DNA from: Cylindrotheca closterium
Lineage: Eukaryota > Bacillariophyta > Bacillariophyceae > Bacillariales > Bacillariaceae
Direction of reading: 5' to 3'
Assembly (NCBI GenBank): GCA_933822405.4
Contig: CAKOGP040000791.1
Location: forward strand, 1-42,774
DNA: 42,774 nt
Shown here: piece by piece, positions 8,844 to 17,437 of the stretch
Layout: each line of letters begins with the position of its first letter
How positions within the stretch are numbered: the first letter of the stretch is position 1
Translations under genes and position numbers: made by a program
The notes under the pieces: generated by a model
Databases searched by the model: none
The model's input: only the letters and a program-made list of their open reading frames with translations
What the model was told of the DNA's origin: nothing

Positions 8844-10466
8844 TCAGCTTAGCTTCCGTATCTGCATCACAGCCAAATAACCACATTCCCAACAGCAGAT
8901 CTGTGCCTGGAACTTCTCACTAACGAGCTCGAACTTGGCAGACATGGCATTCGAAAATGCTTGGGTGAAGGATCGGTACTTCTTCTTGACGTCTTGTGCG
9001 GAAACATTGATGGACTCGTAGTCAACGGATTGGTGGTGTGCCTCGAACTTCTCACTAACGAGCTCGAACTTGGCAGACATGGCATTCGACAATGCTTGGG
9101 TGAAGGATCGGTACTTCTTCTTGACGTCTTGTACGAAAACATCGATGGACTCGTAGTCAATGGATTGGTGGTGTGCCTCGAACTTCTCACTAAAGAGCTC
9201 GAACTTGGCAGACATGGCATTCGAAAATGCTTGGGTGAAGGATTCGTACTTCTTCTTGACGTCTTGTGCGGAAACGCTGATGGACTCGTAGTCAACGGAT
9301 TGGTGGTGTGCCTCGAACTTTTCACTAAAGAGCTCGAACTTGGCAGACATGGCATTCGAAAATGCTTGGGTGAAGGATCGGTACTTCTTCTTGACGTCTT
9401 GTACGAAAACATTGATGGACTCGTAGTCAATGGATTGGTGGTGTGCCTCGAACTTCTCACTAAAGAGCTCGAACTTGGCAGACATGGCATTCGAAAATGC
9501 TTGGGTGAAGGATCGGTACTTCTTCTTGACGTCTTGTACGAAAACATTGATGGACTCGTAGTCAATGGATTGGTGGTGTGCCTCGAACTTCTCACTCAAG
9601 AGCTCGAACTTGGCAGACATGGCATTCGAAAATGCTTGGGTGAAGGATTCGTACTTCTTCTTGACGTCTTGTGCGGAAACGCTGATGGACTCGTAGTCAA
9701 CGGATTGGTGGTGTGCCTCGAACTTTTCACTAAAGAGCTCGAACTTGGCAGACATGGCATTCGAAAATGCTTGGGTGAAGGATCGGTACTTCTTCTTGAC
9801 GTCTTGTACGAAAACATTGATGGACTCGTAGTCAATGGATTGGTGGTGTGCCTCGAACTTCTCACTAAAGAGCTCGAACTTGGCAGACATGGCATTCGAA
9901 AATGCTTGGGTGAAGGATCGGTACTTCTTCTTGACGTCTTGTACGAAAACATTGATGGACTCGTAGTCAATGGATTGGTGGTGTGCCTCGAACTTCTCAC
10001 TCAAGAGCTCGAACTTGGCAGACATGGCATTCGAAAATGCTTGGGTGAAGGATTCGTACTTCTTCTTGACGTCTTGTGCGGAAACGCTGATGGACTCGTA
10101 GTCAACGGATTGGTGGTGTGCCTCGAACTTTTCACTAAAGAGCTCGAAACAGTTAGAAATGGCAACCGACACTTCTTGGGTGAAGGTTACGTATTTCTTC
10201 TTGAAGACTTGTGCGAAAGCCCTGATCGGTTCGTAGCTGATTGGTCGGATGGACACCACAAGGGAGAAAGAAGGGATGTCAATAGTGGATCCCATTTCCA
10301 CGGTGGTTCCAACAAAGTCAACAGTGGAAACAAGGTTTTCGTTGGCCCAGAATCTGGAGACTTGAACGGATGGACGAGTGTAGCTTGCACTCATCAAACA
10401 AGGCATAGCCATGGGCTGCATTGCCAGAAGACATAGAATCGTCATGATGGATCGAAGAGACAACAT
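8844..10466 (-). CDS. Secreted protein built of 45-residue helical repeats
   Basis: The product has 540 residues counted from the ATG at 10466; an upstream TTG in frame is discounted. Residues 1-27 form a typical signal peptide (MLSLRSIMTILCLLAMQ, hydrophobic core, then small residues), so the protein should enter the ER and be secreted or reach the cell surface or a vacuole. After a unique stretch of about 60 residues come one degenerate and nine full copies of a 45-residue unit. Each unit starts AHHQS(V/I)DYES and contains QDVKKKY, SFTQAFSNAMSAKFEL and SEKFE. The repeat has alternating charged and hydrophobic residues and no proline, which predicts amphipathic helices or coiled coil. A short tail contains ICCWECGY. 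At DNA level three units form a 405-bp higher-order repeat. No known enzymatic family is recognised; a structural or lipid/surface-associating role is only a guess. Confidence 0.85.
   Translation of the reverse strand: MLSLRSIMTILCLLAMQPMAMPCLMSASYTRPSVQVSRFWANENLVSTVDFVGTTVEMGSTIDIPSFSLVVSIRPISYEPIRAFAQVFKKKYVTFTQEVSVAISNCFELFSEKFEAHHQSVDYESISVSAQDVKKKYESFTQAFSNAMSAKFELLSEKFEAHHQSIDYESINVFVQDVKKKYRSFTQAFSNAMSAKFELFSEKFEAHHQSIDYESINVFVQDVKKKYRSFTQAFSNAMSAKFELFSEKFEAHHQSVDYESISVSAQDVKKKYESFTQAFSNAMSAKFELLSEKFEAHHQSIDYESINVFVQDVKKKYRSFTQAFSNAMSAKFELFSEKFEAHHQSIDYESINVFVQDVKKKYRSFTQAFSNAMSAKFELFSEKFEAHHQSVDYESISVSAQDVKKKYESFTQAFSNAMSAKFELFSEKFEAHHQSIDYESIDVFVQDVKKKYRSFTQALSNAMSAKFELVSEKFEAHHQSVDYESINVSAQDVKKKYRSFTQAFSNAMSAKFELVSEKFQAQICCWECGYLAVMQIRKLS
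9241..10050 (-). repeat. Two consecutive 405-bp higher-order repeats inside the gene
   Basis: The sequences 9241-9645 and 9646-10050 appear identical by eye, and a third partial copy begins at 10051. Each contains three 135-bp units of different subtype (SVDYESISVSA, SIDYESINVFV, SIDYESINVFV). The identity points to recent unequal exchange or gene conversion. Confidence 0.9.
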
Positions 10467-10983
10467 GGTGTGTTTGTTTGTTTTGTTGTTCAAAAGGTTT
10501 CGAAAGGACTGAGTGAATGTGAACGTGAATGCAATTGATTCAATGTCAAAATTATGAGCAGGTTGATTCTGTCATTGTGAAATGAAGTTGCTGGGTTGAA
10601 GCAAGATCAAAACAAAACAAAACAAAACAAACAGAAAGAAAGAAACGGTTCGGTGGTCGTAGCAAACGTAGCACAGCATCGTTCAAACACTCTCCTGAAA
10701 ACCGTTTCTCAAATCACCGTGTCGGCGAAACCATAAACACGTTTTCGGCAGCGAAATGAAATCCGGTCCTATTGAATCCACTTCATTGTAGCTAGTGCTG
10801 TAGGGAGCATTGGTGCTTAAGATATCATGGATTGCAATCCGTCATGGTCGCAATTGTTAGTTGGTGATTTTTGTTTTTGTTGCCATGATGATTAGAAATT
10901 ATCATCGTTCGTCGTAGTATCATGCGATGTGAATTTGTGTCTGGGATCACGCGCGCGCAAGCTCGCGTACGCATGTACCGTAA
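10467..10983. other. Upstream region of the repeat-protein gene
   Basis: No gene is seen. It contains a simple AAAAC/AAAG stretch at about 10608-10645, read from the leftward gene as TTTTG/CTTT. A CGCGCGC run lies at about 10949. It presumably holds the promoter of the leftward gene, but no clear TATA element was identified. Confidence 0.4.
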
Positions 10984-11295
10984 TTATACGGTACCAGGTA
11001 CCTTGGCGTGCTCCTCCTGTTGACTTCCTGTGGCGGTTGCCTTCTTCTTCTGCTCTGCAAGGATTCTTTTCTTCTTGCTTCTCACCATATCCTTGGTCAA
11101 CCATTCGTACACATTCTGCTTTTCCTTCACCATAGCTCCGAACTCACCATAAATCTCCTTATGGGAATGACTTTTGGCTTGAAGATCAATGAGCCATTTT
11201 GCCAACTCTTCAACAATCGGCTTTCTGGCCCTTTTGGCCTCTACACTTACCCTCCCAGGGGCTTCTTGCGTACGCCTCTTGTTTGACTTTGCCAT
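10984..11295 (-). CDS. Small basic hypothetical protein
   Basis: This 103-residue ORF starts at the ATG at 11295. It is strongly basic (KSNKRRTQE, KRARKP, RSKKKRILAEQKKK) with a central predicted helical part containing EELAKWLIDLQAK and NVYEWLTKDMV. No signal peptide or membrane segment is seen. The layout resembles the DNA-binding N-terminus of a transposase or a small nuclear protein, but I cannot name a family. The last codons fall in a GGTACCAGGTACC motif, the same KpnI-like motif found at the ends of the inverted-repeat element and elsewhere, so the ORF could be a truncated mobile-element fragment. Confidence 0.35.
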   Translation of the reverse strand: MAKSNKRRTQEAPGRVSVEAKRARKPIVEELAKWLIDLQAKSHSHKEIYGEFGAMVKEKQNVYEWLTKDMVRSKKKRILAEQKKKATATGSQQEEHAKVPGTV

Positions 11296-12837
11296 CGTTT
11301 GTTTCTTTCAGAGATAGTGGAGTGAGTTTTAGAAAAATGATCGGGCTAAATCAGTACGTTTCTGTTTTGGTACTATTTTACGTAGGTCTACGCTGTGGAC
11401 GAGGCACAGACGCATTTTAAAGATGTAGTCAATTTTGGCTCGACTTCACCGCGCCCGTTTTCTAACATCGTCAACCTATCCGTACAGAAATACCATACTA
11501 GAACTAACTAAGGAAAGCAGCCAATCAGCATGTTGAATGGTCAAATAATAAAATATTAGCCGATGTCCTTGGATTTTTGGGGAACCTTTTTCTTCCTGTT
11601 TGGTTGACGCCATCAGAGATGTAGTCGTTCTGAAGGGTGAAAAGTGAGAACAGGTTTTCGACTGGTACCGGGCGGTACTCGTCCTCGTAGCAAGAGTACC
11701 AGGTACGAGCATACTCTTGCTCGTACACATCATTCAAAACGATGAAAGGGCTGCTATAGTGTTAACCACTATTTCGGTCAGAAGGTCTGACGACTTGATG
11801 ACATAATATAGGAGGGTGAATTTTTTGATGCGAGCCTGGCGAAGCACGTACTTTTTACCACTAAAAATCAGTAGAAATTGAAGAACAGTCGTACCCCAGT
11901 TAGATGTATCGGACTAAGAACTATGGTGGCAAAATAAGGTATAATAATGATAACTAATGTCTAGAGATATTAATCGTGCACGAAGTTCACTTGAAATGTC
12001 CAAGCTTCCCAAATGCCACAAAATAATTCAATATCCCATGGTTGATATGAACAGCCACGTTTCAGGTACCACGACATCTTGCAGCGTTGAACAGCACGTT
12101 CATTTCCAGATCGTATTACAGCAATACAAACAGAGTGTAAAGTATCATTTCCAGTGAATTGAGAATCCCCTTTTGAGTATGTTGGTTACATACATCGTTG
12201 GCCCTCCATGCTTGAGTCAAGCGTGTTTCTGAAACAACCACTTTTCAAGCCAAGTGAGTTTGGAACATGTTGTGAAAAGCTGATCCAAATCACCATGGCA
12301 CACAAGAATCGCATAAGAGAGGAGGTTCGGCAAATCTCTGAATCCGGTTTGACGCTTTACTTCCATTGGAGTTAGATCATTTGGTTTGATACAAGGGCGC
12401 TCCAACTCTTCCATCTCGCTAGGAATATGTTTCTCATGTCGAGGAAACAAAAGCACACAATGAATTGGGCTTTGCGATCCACATCAAGTGGATGATGTTA
12501 TGTTGGGAGAGCAATCGTGGGGTGATATCAACCAGCGATTCTTGGTTGAAGCCGCTGGTCTAGATGTACATTGTGGATCACTAGATGTTCAGACACCGGA
12601 GAAACCACAGTTGGGCAGAGATGTGGCCTATCGGAACTCACGCCTTTGCTGACTGTCTTTGTTGGGCTTCAGAATCCTTTGCTACCGGTGCCAACTGGTG
12701 CCAAGAAATCGTCAATGCGAATTGTTGGAGTTGATCCATCTAGTAACCTGCAAGTTGTAGATTTGTTCGTCCATTCCATCTGATGGTCGCCAAAGTGCAT
12801 TGAGATTTGACACGCTTTCCCTTTGCGACGCCACTTC
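11296..12837. other. Spacer with fragmentary ORFs
   Basis: Only short ORFs are present (for example 12217-12456, 79 residues, leftward, with many Leu and Pro and no motif). A GGTACCGGGCGGTACTCG...AGTACCAGGTACGAGC block lies at about 11665-11710 and contains several short inverted matches. The leftward ORF at 12217-12456 may be a distal part of the nuclease remnant to its right, but the frames between them are closed. Confidence 0.4.
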
Positions 12838-13228
12838 TCACAACACGGACGTTTTCCAGTTGGGCTGGTGCTCCCCTGTCAAATAGCCAGAATGTGTCGG
12901 CTCATATTTGATACTATTGGACAGACAGATAAAGTTGTCGCACTGAAGTCCTGCCGGAACATGGGAATATCTTGTCGGTTTGAATCGAGATGACGCTTCC
13001 ACGAGATCCGTCAGAAACTTTTCCTTAGCTTCATCTGGATCCGCCCCGCTGAAATCAATATTTGACCTGACTGCAGCTGATTTCTTAGCCCCAAAACCAA
13101 CTATACCGCCAGGCAATGCATCACAACCAAGGGTGAGCGCAAAAAGAGTCCGAACACGAATGGAGTCCAAGCCATCAATGATTGGATATGGCGGCGACTC
13201 GAGTCTGAAAGATGGTTTGTTAGACCTT
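12838..13228 (-). pseudogene. Remnant of an XPG/FEN-like 5' nuclease gene
   Basis: A leftward open frame of about 130 codons with no ATG at its beginning contains TLFALTLGCDALPGGIVGFG followed by AKKSAA. In XPG/FEN1/EXO1 nucleases the sequence LLGCDY-x-x-G-I-x-GIG-x-x-x-A marks an active-site Asp followed by the helix-hairpin-helix that grips DNA. The order and spacing match here, with Ala-Leu in place of the usual Tyr. The rest of the nuclease (N- and I-domain Asp/Glu clusters) is not visible in either flank. This is therefore a fragment: either an isolated exon whose partners I could not find or, more likely, a decayed copy. It is unlikely to be functional. Confidence 0.45.
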
Positions 13229-13612
13229 TAATTTCTCTATCAGCAAAGCATTGTGCAATTAAAAAAACTGCTCTAGCTGGTGGCTCAAAAAGAGCTATCC
13301 GAGTAGTGAGGCACCCAATGAAACTGCTGGACGGATGCGTGAGGTGATATTGTTGCGTTTGCGCATCAGGTAATGCTGCTCCAAAAAGTAGACAATGGTA
13401 GGAAAGTCAACCTTGATAGACTTCCATAGGATGCTGTTTTGATCGTTGACTCCCATGCTTCATCAGTCGTACGAATGATGCCGAAAAGTGGAGCAATGGT
13501 CATGGTCATTTTGCTGTTTTGTTTATTTTATTTGTAATTTTCTAGAAAAAACCTGGCGCGCATCAATTTTGGAGCCTCTCCCGCCAGCACGGTCCCATCC
13601 ATCTCATGCATG

Positions 13613-13620
13613 TATATAAT
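13613..13620 (+). promoter_or_regulatory. Candidate TATA box of the methyltransferase gene
   Basis: TATATAAT lies 203 bp before the chosen ATG at 13823. A start about 30 bp downstream would give a 5' leader containing the ATCC repeat. This argues against using the in-frame ATG at 13610, which lies upstream of the TATA element. Confidence 0.45.
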
Positions 13621-13671
13621 CTCTGATGGCTTATTCCATTTCCGCACGCACGTGATAGATATATCACACAT

Positions 13672-13699
13672 CATCCATCCATCCATCCATCCATCCATC
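13672..13699 (+). repeat. (ATCC)n microsatellite in the probable 5' leader
   Basis: About seven ATCC units lie between the candidate TATA box and the start codon of the methyltransferase gene. Length variation here would change only the leader. Confidence 0.9.
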
Positions 13700-13822
13700 A
13701 TCAAAAGAGTGTTGCAACATTGGCGACTCGGACATCGACAGCATAACCTTCTGAAGCCATCCCATCTTCCTCTATTTTCCTACCCTCACAGCACAGGAGA
13801 ATCAATCATCAATCCAATCGTG

Positions 13823-15373
13823 ATGATTATGATGATGGCCATGACCACGACGACCACTGCCATTCATCGTCAATCCTCCTCCTCAACTATTGTATCAGTC
13901 TTGCTTATTATTAATATGCTGGTGGTAGGAGGCACAATAAGTGTCGTCACTGCGGAAGAAATCTCCCCAGAATCGCTGTTCCATCAAGCCGTTGAAGCCT
14001 GGCAAATGTCAGGAACCAAGAATTACAAACCCTTTGACCAATTGGCCGATGTCTTGCTCGAACGATTTGAATCATCGTCATCGTCAGTAGCATCATCAGA
14101 AGCATCATCACAAGGATCTTCTTCTTCACAAGCATATTCAGAAGCCAATCACAGACTGCCGATAGTTGGTGCCATGGAAGAGAGCATTCTCGTATTGGAA
14201 CGGTTTATCTTCGAGCAACAACAAGGACGAGAAGAAACAGTTCGCGATCAGACATTGTCCCACTTGTACGTTGTGTATGCCACAGCCCTGTCGCAACTGA
14301 GCGGTATCGAATGCCGGGCACTGGCACTGGATCCCCACACTCTCTTGATTGGAGCCGACACAGTACACCACAACCCAAACAATAATAATAATAATAATAA
14401 TAAGGCACACCAGGCACAGTTATTGTGCGTGGAAAATGCCGAAAACGCGGCCCGGAATGCGGCTACCTTGGATGCCACCAATACTCGGGCCCAAGCCCTG
14501 TTGGAACAACTCTTGCCGTCCAACGACGGTAGTAGCATCCACGAACGCAAACCGAAAGAATTTGTCGCCGAGCTCTTTGATTCGTTTGCCAATTCGTTTG
14601 ATGAAAAATTGTTGGATGGTCTCGCCTACAAGGTTCCGCAAATGGTGGGCAAGCTGGCACAAGAAATAATGTTGCGCGCGAACAACATCAACAACAACAA
14701 AGAAGAAGAACGACCCTTGTTTGAAAATGCATTGGATGCTGGATGTGGCACTGGATTGGCCGGTCGGTACTTGCGGCTTTTAGTCCAAGATAAACTTGTG
14801 GGTGTGGATGCGTCTTCCAAAATGTTAGACATTGCCAAGGGCTGCACTTTGCACAAGGGATGTGGTTTGAAAGAAGAAGAAGAAGACAAAAAAGAAGACG
14901 ATGATTTAGGCAAGAACAAGACGCCGACAAAGGGTGATCGACCACTGTACGATGACTTGATGGTCTTGGACTTGGAAGAAATGACATTGGAAAATACATT
15001 GTATCGGCATTCCAACAAACTAGGAGAAGGATTTGATTTGATCGTGGCTGCCGACGTCTTTGTCTACTTTGGGAGCTTGGAAGCCGTCTTGAATACCTTT
15101 GCCAAAGTCTCCCGATCAAGTGCCACTTTAATATTTACGTGTGAAAAGGCACTGCCAAAAGAAGCACCCTTGGGATGGAGATTATTACCGAGTGGACGAT
15201 TTGCCCATACCAAGGAACATGTGGTGGAAATGGCTCAAAAGGCAGGATATGAGTTGGAGACGTATCAAGATATCGTTCCGCGAATGGAAAAGGGCGAGCC
15301 AGTCAAGGGACATCTCTTTGGGTTTGTACTCCTGGGAGACAGTGAGAAAATCATTGATGATAAAGAACTGTAG
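13823..15373 (+). CDS. TPR-type SAM-dependent methyltransferase with signal peptide
   Basis: The product has 516 residues if the ATG at 13823 is used; the frame is open back to 13610. A hydrophobic segment at about 24-45 (VSVLLIINMLVVGGTI, then VVTAEE) looks like a signal peptide. The middle is Ser-, Gln- and Asn-rich with a poly-Asn run. From residue 247, FDSFANSFDEKLLDGLAYKVP matches the segment that precedes the catalytic fold in predicted TPR-containing methyltransferases (COG4976 type). Motif I, ALDAGCGTGLAGRYL, is at 303-317, an acidic LVGVDASSKMLDIA follows, and FDLIVAADVFVYFG is at 404-417. Near the end RMEKGEPVKGHLFGFVLL is also typical. The substrate is not known for this family. 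A Lys/Glu-rich insertion lies between motifs I and II. Entry into the secretory pathway or an organelle is inferred from the N-terminus and is unusual for this family. Confidence 0.85.
   Translation: MIMMMAMTTTTTAIHRQSSSSTIVSVLLIINMLVVGGTISVVTAEEISPESLFHQAVEAWQMSGTKNYKPFDQLADVLLERFESSSSSVASSEASSQGSSSSQAYSEANHRLPIVGAMEESILVLERFIFEQQQGREETVRDQTLSHLYVVYATALSQLSGIECRALALDPHTLLIGADTVHHNPNNNNNNNNKAHQAQLLCVENAENAARNAATLDATNTRAQALLEQLLPSNDGSSIHERKPKEFVAELFDSFANSFDEKLLDGLAYKVPQMVGKLAQEIMLRANNINNNKEEERPLFENALDAGCGTGLAGRYLRLLVQDKLVGVDASSKMLDIAKGCTLHKGCGLKEEEEDKKEDDDLGKNKTPTKGDRPLYDDLMVLDLEEMTLENTLYRHSNKLGEGFDLIVAADVFVYFGSLEAVLNTFAKVSRSSATLIFTCEKALPKEAPLGWRLLPSGRFAHTKEHVVEMAQKAGYELETYQDIVPRMEKGEPVKGHLFGFVLLGDSEKIIDDKEL
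14379..14403 (+). repeat. AAT microsatellite coding poly-Asn
   Basis: A run of AAT codons inside the methyltransferase gene encodes about eight consecutive Asn. It lies outside the catalytic fold, so length variation should be tolerated. Confidence 0.9.
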
Positions 15374-16058
15374 AAAGTTAAATTTTGAATCATCCTTTAT
15401 ATAGGTACACGGTGGAATTTCAAATTGATTGTTGCAGTGGCATCAGAAAAGGCGCAGGATAGCATGCATGTGCACTACAAACCATCATGTAGCGATTTGG
15501 CACCGGGATTACAACCGTAGAACAACAGGAAAACTTGATCGGCGATGCTGGCTCGCCATAAGTGGTGCTTCCTGGTAAATATCCCGTCCATAAGTGAGGG
15601 AGAGTTTTATGTTCTTCGTGTAGCGATCGGTTCCAATATCACAAGAAGGGTCTCAAAAGCATATAACTCATTGGTAGTTATTGGGATGCATATTACAACA
15701 GCGACATTCTCCTTTTTTCTACTTAACGACACCAAGTTCGCCAAAAGCGCTTCTAAATGCGACCACCGAAATTAACGGCTATCGGAATACCAAATAACCG
15801 CTTCTTTTCTAACCAATGCGCGGCTAATAATGATTTGAGTCTGTAGCAACGTTTTTAGTACAAGCATTTGTATCGATTAATAGTAGTTAAAGCAATGCAA
15901 TTCATAGTGCGTTCATGGCTCTGCTCGAGGCATCTAGTACCTATCTAGCTTGATTTGAAACCTTCAATTTCGCAATTGGAAAGCAACCACTTCGTCATCG
16001 CTGTTCCATGTTCTACACATGGATTGGAGTCACAAGCCACTCCCGTCCCAATCCCTCT
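15374..16058. other. Intergenic between the methyltransferase and microprotein genes
   Basis: There is one ATG ORF at 15545-15775 (76 residues) without motif or good context; I do not treat it as a gene. Otherwise nothing is recognised. Confidence 0.4.
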
Positions 16059-16445
16059 CTATTCCGGTTGTATTGCAAGCCGTTCGGCAGGATTTTGAAG
16101 GGTGACATTGATGTTATCACTTCTTGACCTTCCCTGTTGATTCTGAAGTAGACAAAAGATGATTAGAAGAGATTTCGAGACTTCGATTACTGATTCAATC
16201 AGTCTGATAGACTCTGACTTACGTTGTATTGTGTCATCTCCTCGTGCAATTGATCCATCACGCTAGCACACTGTACTCTACCTTGGACTTCTTCTTGAAC
16301 TTCTTCTTGAACAGCCTTCAATCGTCGCAAAAGCAAAAGAGTGGTGAGCAAAATGATCAAGGATAAGAACATCGAATGAGACAAACAGTGCAATGATGAG
16401 ACTCACCTTCGTTTTGTTCTTCTTCTGCTTCTTTGAATGATCCAT
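16059..16445 (-). CDS. Three-exon microprotein with coiled-coil-like core
   Basis: Exons are 16445-16407, 16315-16223 and 16142-16059. Both introns (91 and 80 bp) begin GTGAGT or GTAAGT and end AAG or CAG, and all three exons are joined in phase 0. The first exon opens with ATG and encodes MDHSKKQKKNKTK; an in-frame TAA lies 7 codons upstream. The second encodes AVQEEVQEEVQGRVQ followed by CASVMDQLHEEMTQYN, a short heptad-like acidic helix. The third ends in AERLAIQPE and a TAG. The 71-residue product has a basic tip and an acidic coiled-coil core, with no signal peptide. No family is recognised. Three consistent splice phases with strong donor sites make chance unlikely, but expression evidence is absent. 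If intron 1 is retained, the sequence would instead give a short hydrophobic segment. Confidence 0.5.
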
Positions 16446-17437
16446 TGGAAACACTATTATCTGTTATTTCCCATACGCCTCTTCCCATTCATTGATGCAT
16501 CAAAACATCGCTACACTATGTTGATACTGTACCTATTATTTCCATCAGGGTTGTGTGGTGTGTGGTATGCATGCTGGAAAATGGCTGGATGTCAGAAAAT
16601 TGTGATTTTTGACTTGAAACTTGGTTTTCATTCCTGGTAGGAATTGAACGACAAGCTCGTAGAAATGCGCATGCCGGGTACCACAATGACCTTGAATCCG
16701 ATCAATTCGATCCTAAATTCCAATACCCAGGGCCTAGATCCAAGTTGTGTAACTAACGACCATGTTGCGGTAAGAAATATTGGTATTTGACCATGCGCCC
16801 TTTCTTATATGTACATAGATTAGACACTCATGCATTTAGATTCGGAAATAGTGGCCTTGGATAGACGGGAAACGAGGAAAACCACCATGACATTCCCAAA
16901 CCAAGGTCTATGTCCGAGTCTTGGTCAAAACGGCACTATTCTGGTTACAAATCATTCTATTCCTGTGCGTGATAGTTATTAGTTATGTAACCTTAATAGA
17001 TCCAGGCCTCGTGATCTGGAAATCTATGTCATTTCAAAGGTGAGAACGCGTCTTTTGGCTCATCATAGGAACAAAGCTGTTTTCGTGGAGTCGTAGATCT
17101 TGAGTCCAGCATTTAACTTCTTCCCAAGATCTACAAAACAATGTCCAAAACCGATCACCATAGACCTAGAACAAAAGATGATAAGGGTTCACGATGTCTG
17201 AGCAGTTGTGAGATCATCGACATCTCATCAGAACAAGTTGCTGATGATGAGAGAAATTCGATTCACCACATGCCCAGACCGAGATCCCTGTACTTCTAGA
17301 CTATTAAACCCCCAAAGTACTCTCCCAATCCTTTCTCTATATATTTATTAGTTACAAGAGAGGTGTTAGATTGACCAGTGCACTAGCATTTGTTAGAAAA
17401 CTCCGGGACCCATTTTTATCTCTTTGTTCTGTTTCCG
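16446..17437. other. Gene-free spacer
   Basis: No gene, RNA or repeat was recognised. Many stops occur in all frames. Confidence 0.5.

Noticed and set aside
8844..10200. CRISPR-like array
   Set aside because: The units are 135 bp, contiguous and coding, without unique spacers.
8961..10436. 491-codon rightward ORF as a gene
   Set aside because: It mirrors the repeat array of the leftward gene, starts without good context and lacks a signal peptide. The leftward frame has one and fits better.
13610..13822. N-terminal extension of the methyltransferase
   Set aside because: It includes the TATA-like element and the ATCC microsatellite. The ATG at 13823 directly precedes the signal peptide.
15545..15775. 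76-codon ORF
   Set aside because: It has no motif, no homologous pattern in the window, and ordinary spacer composition.
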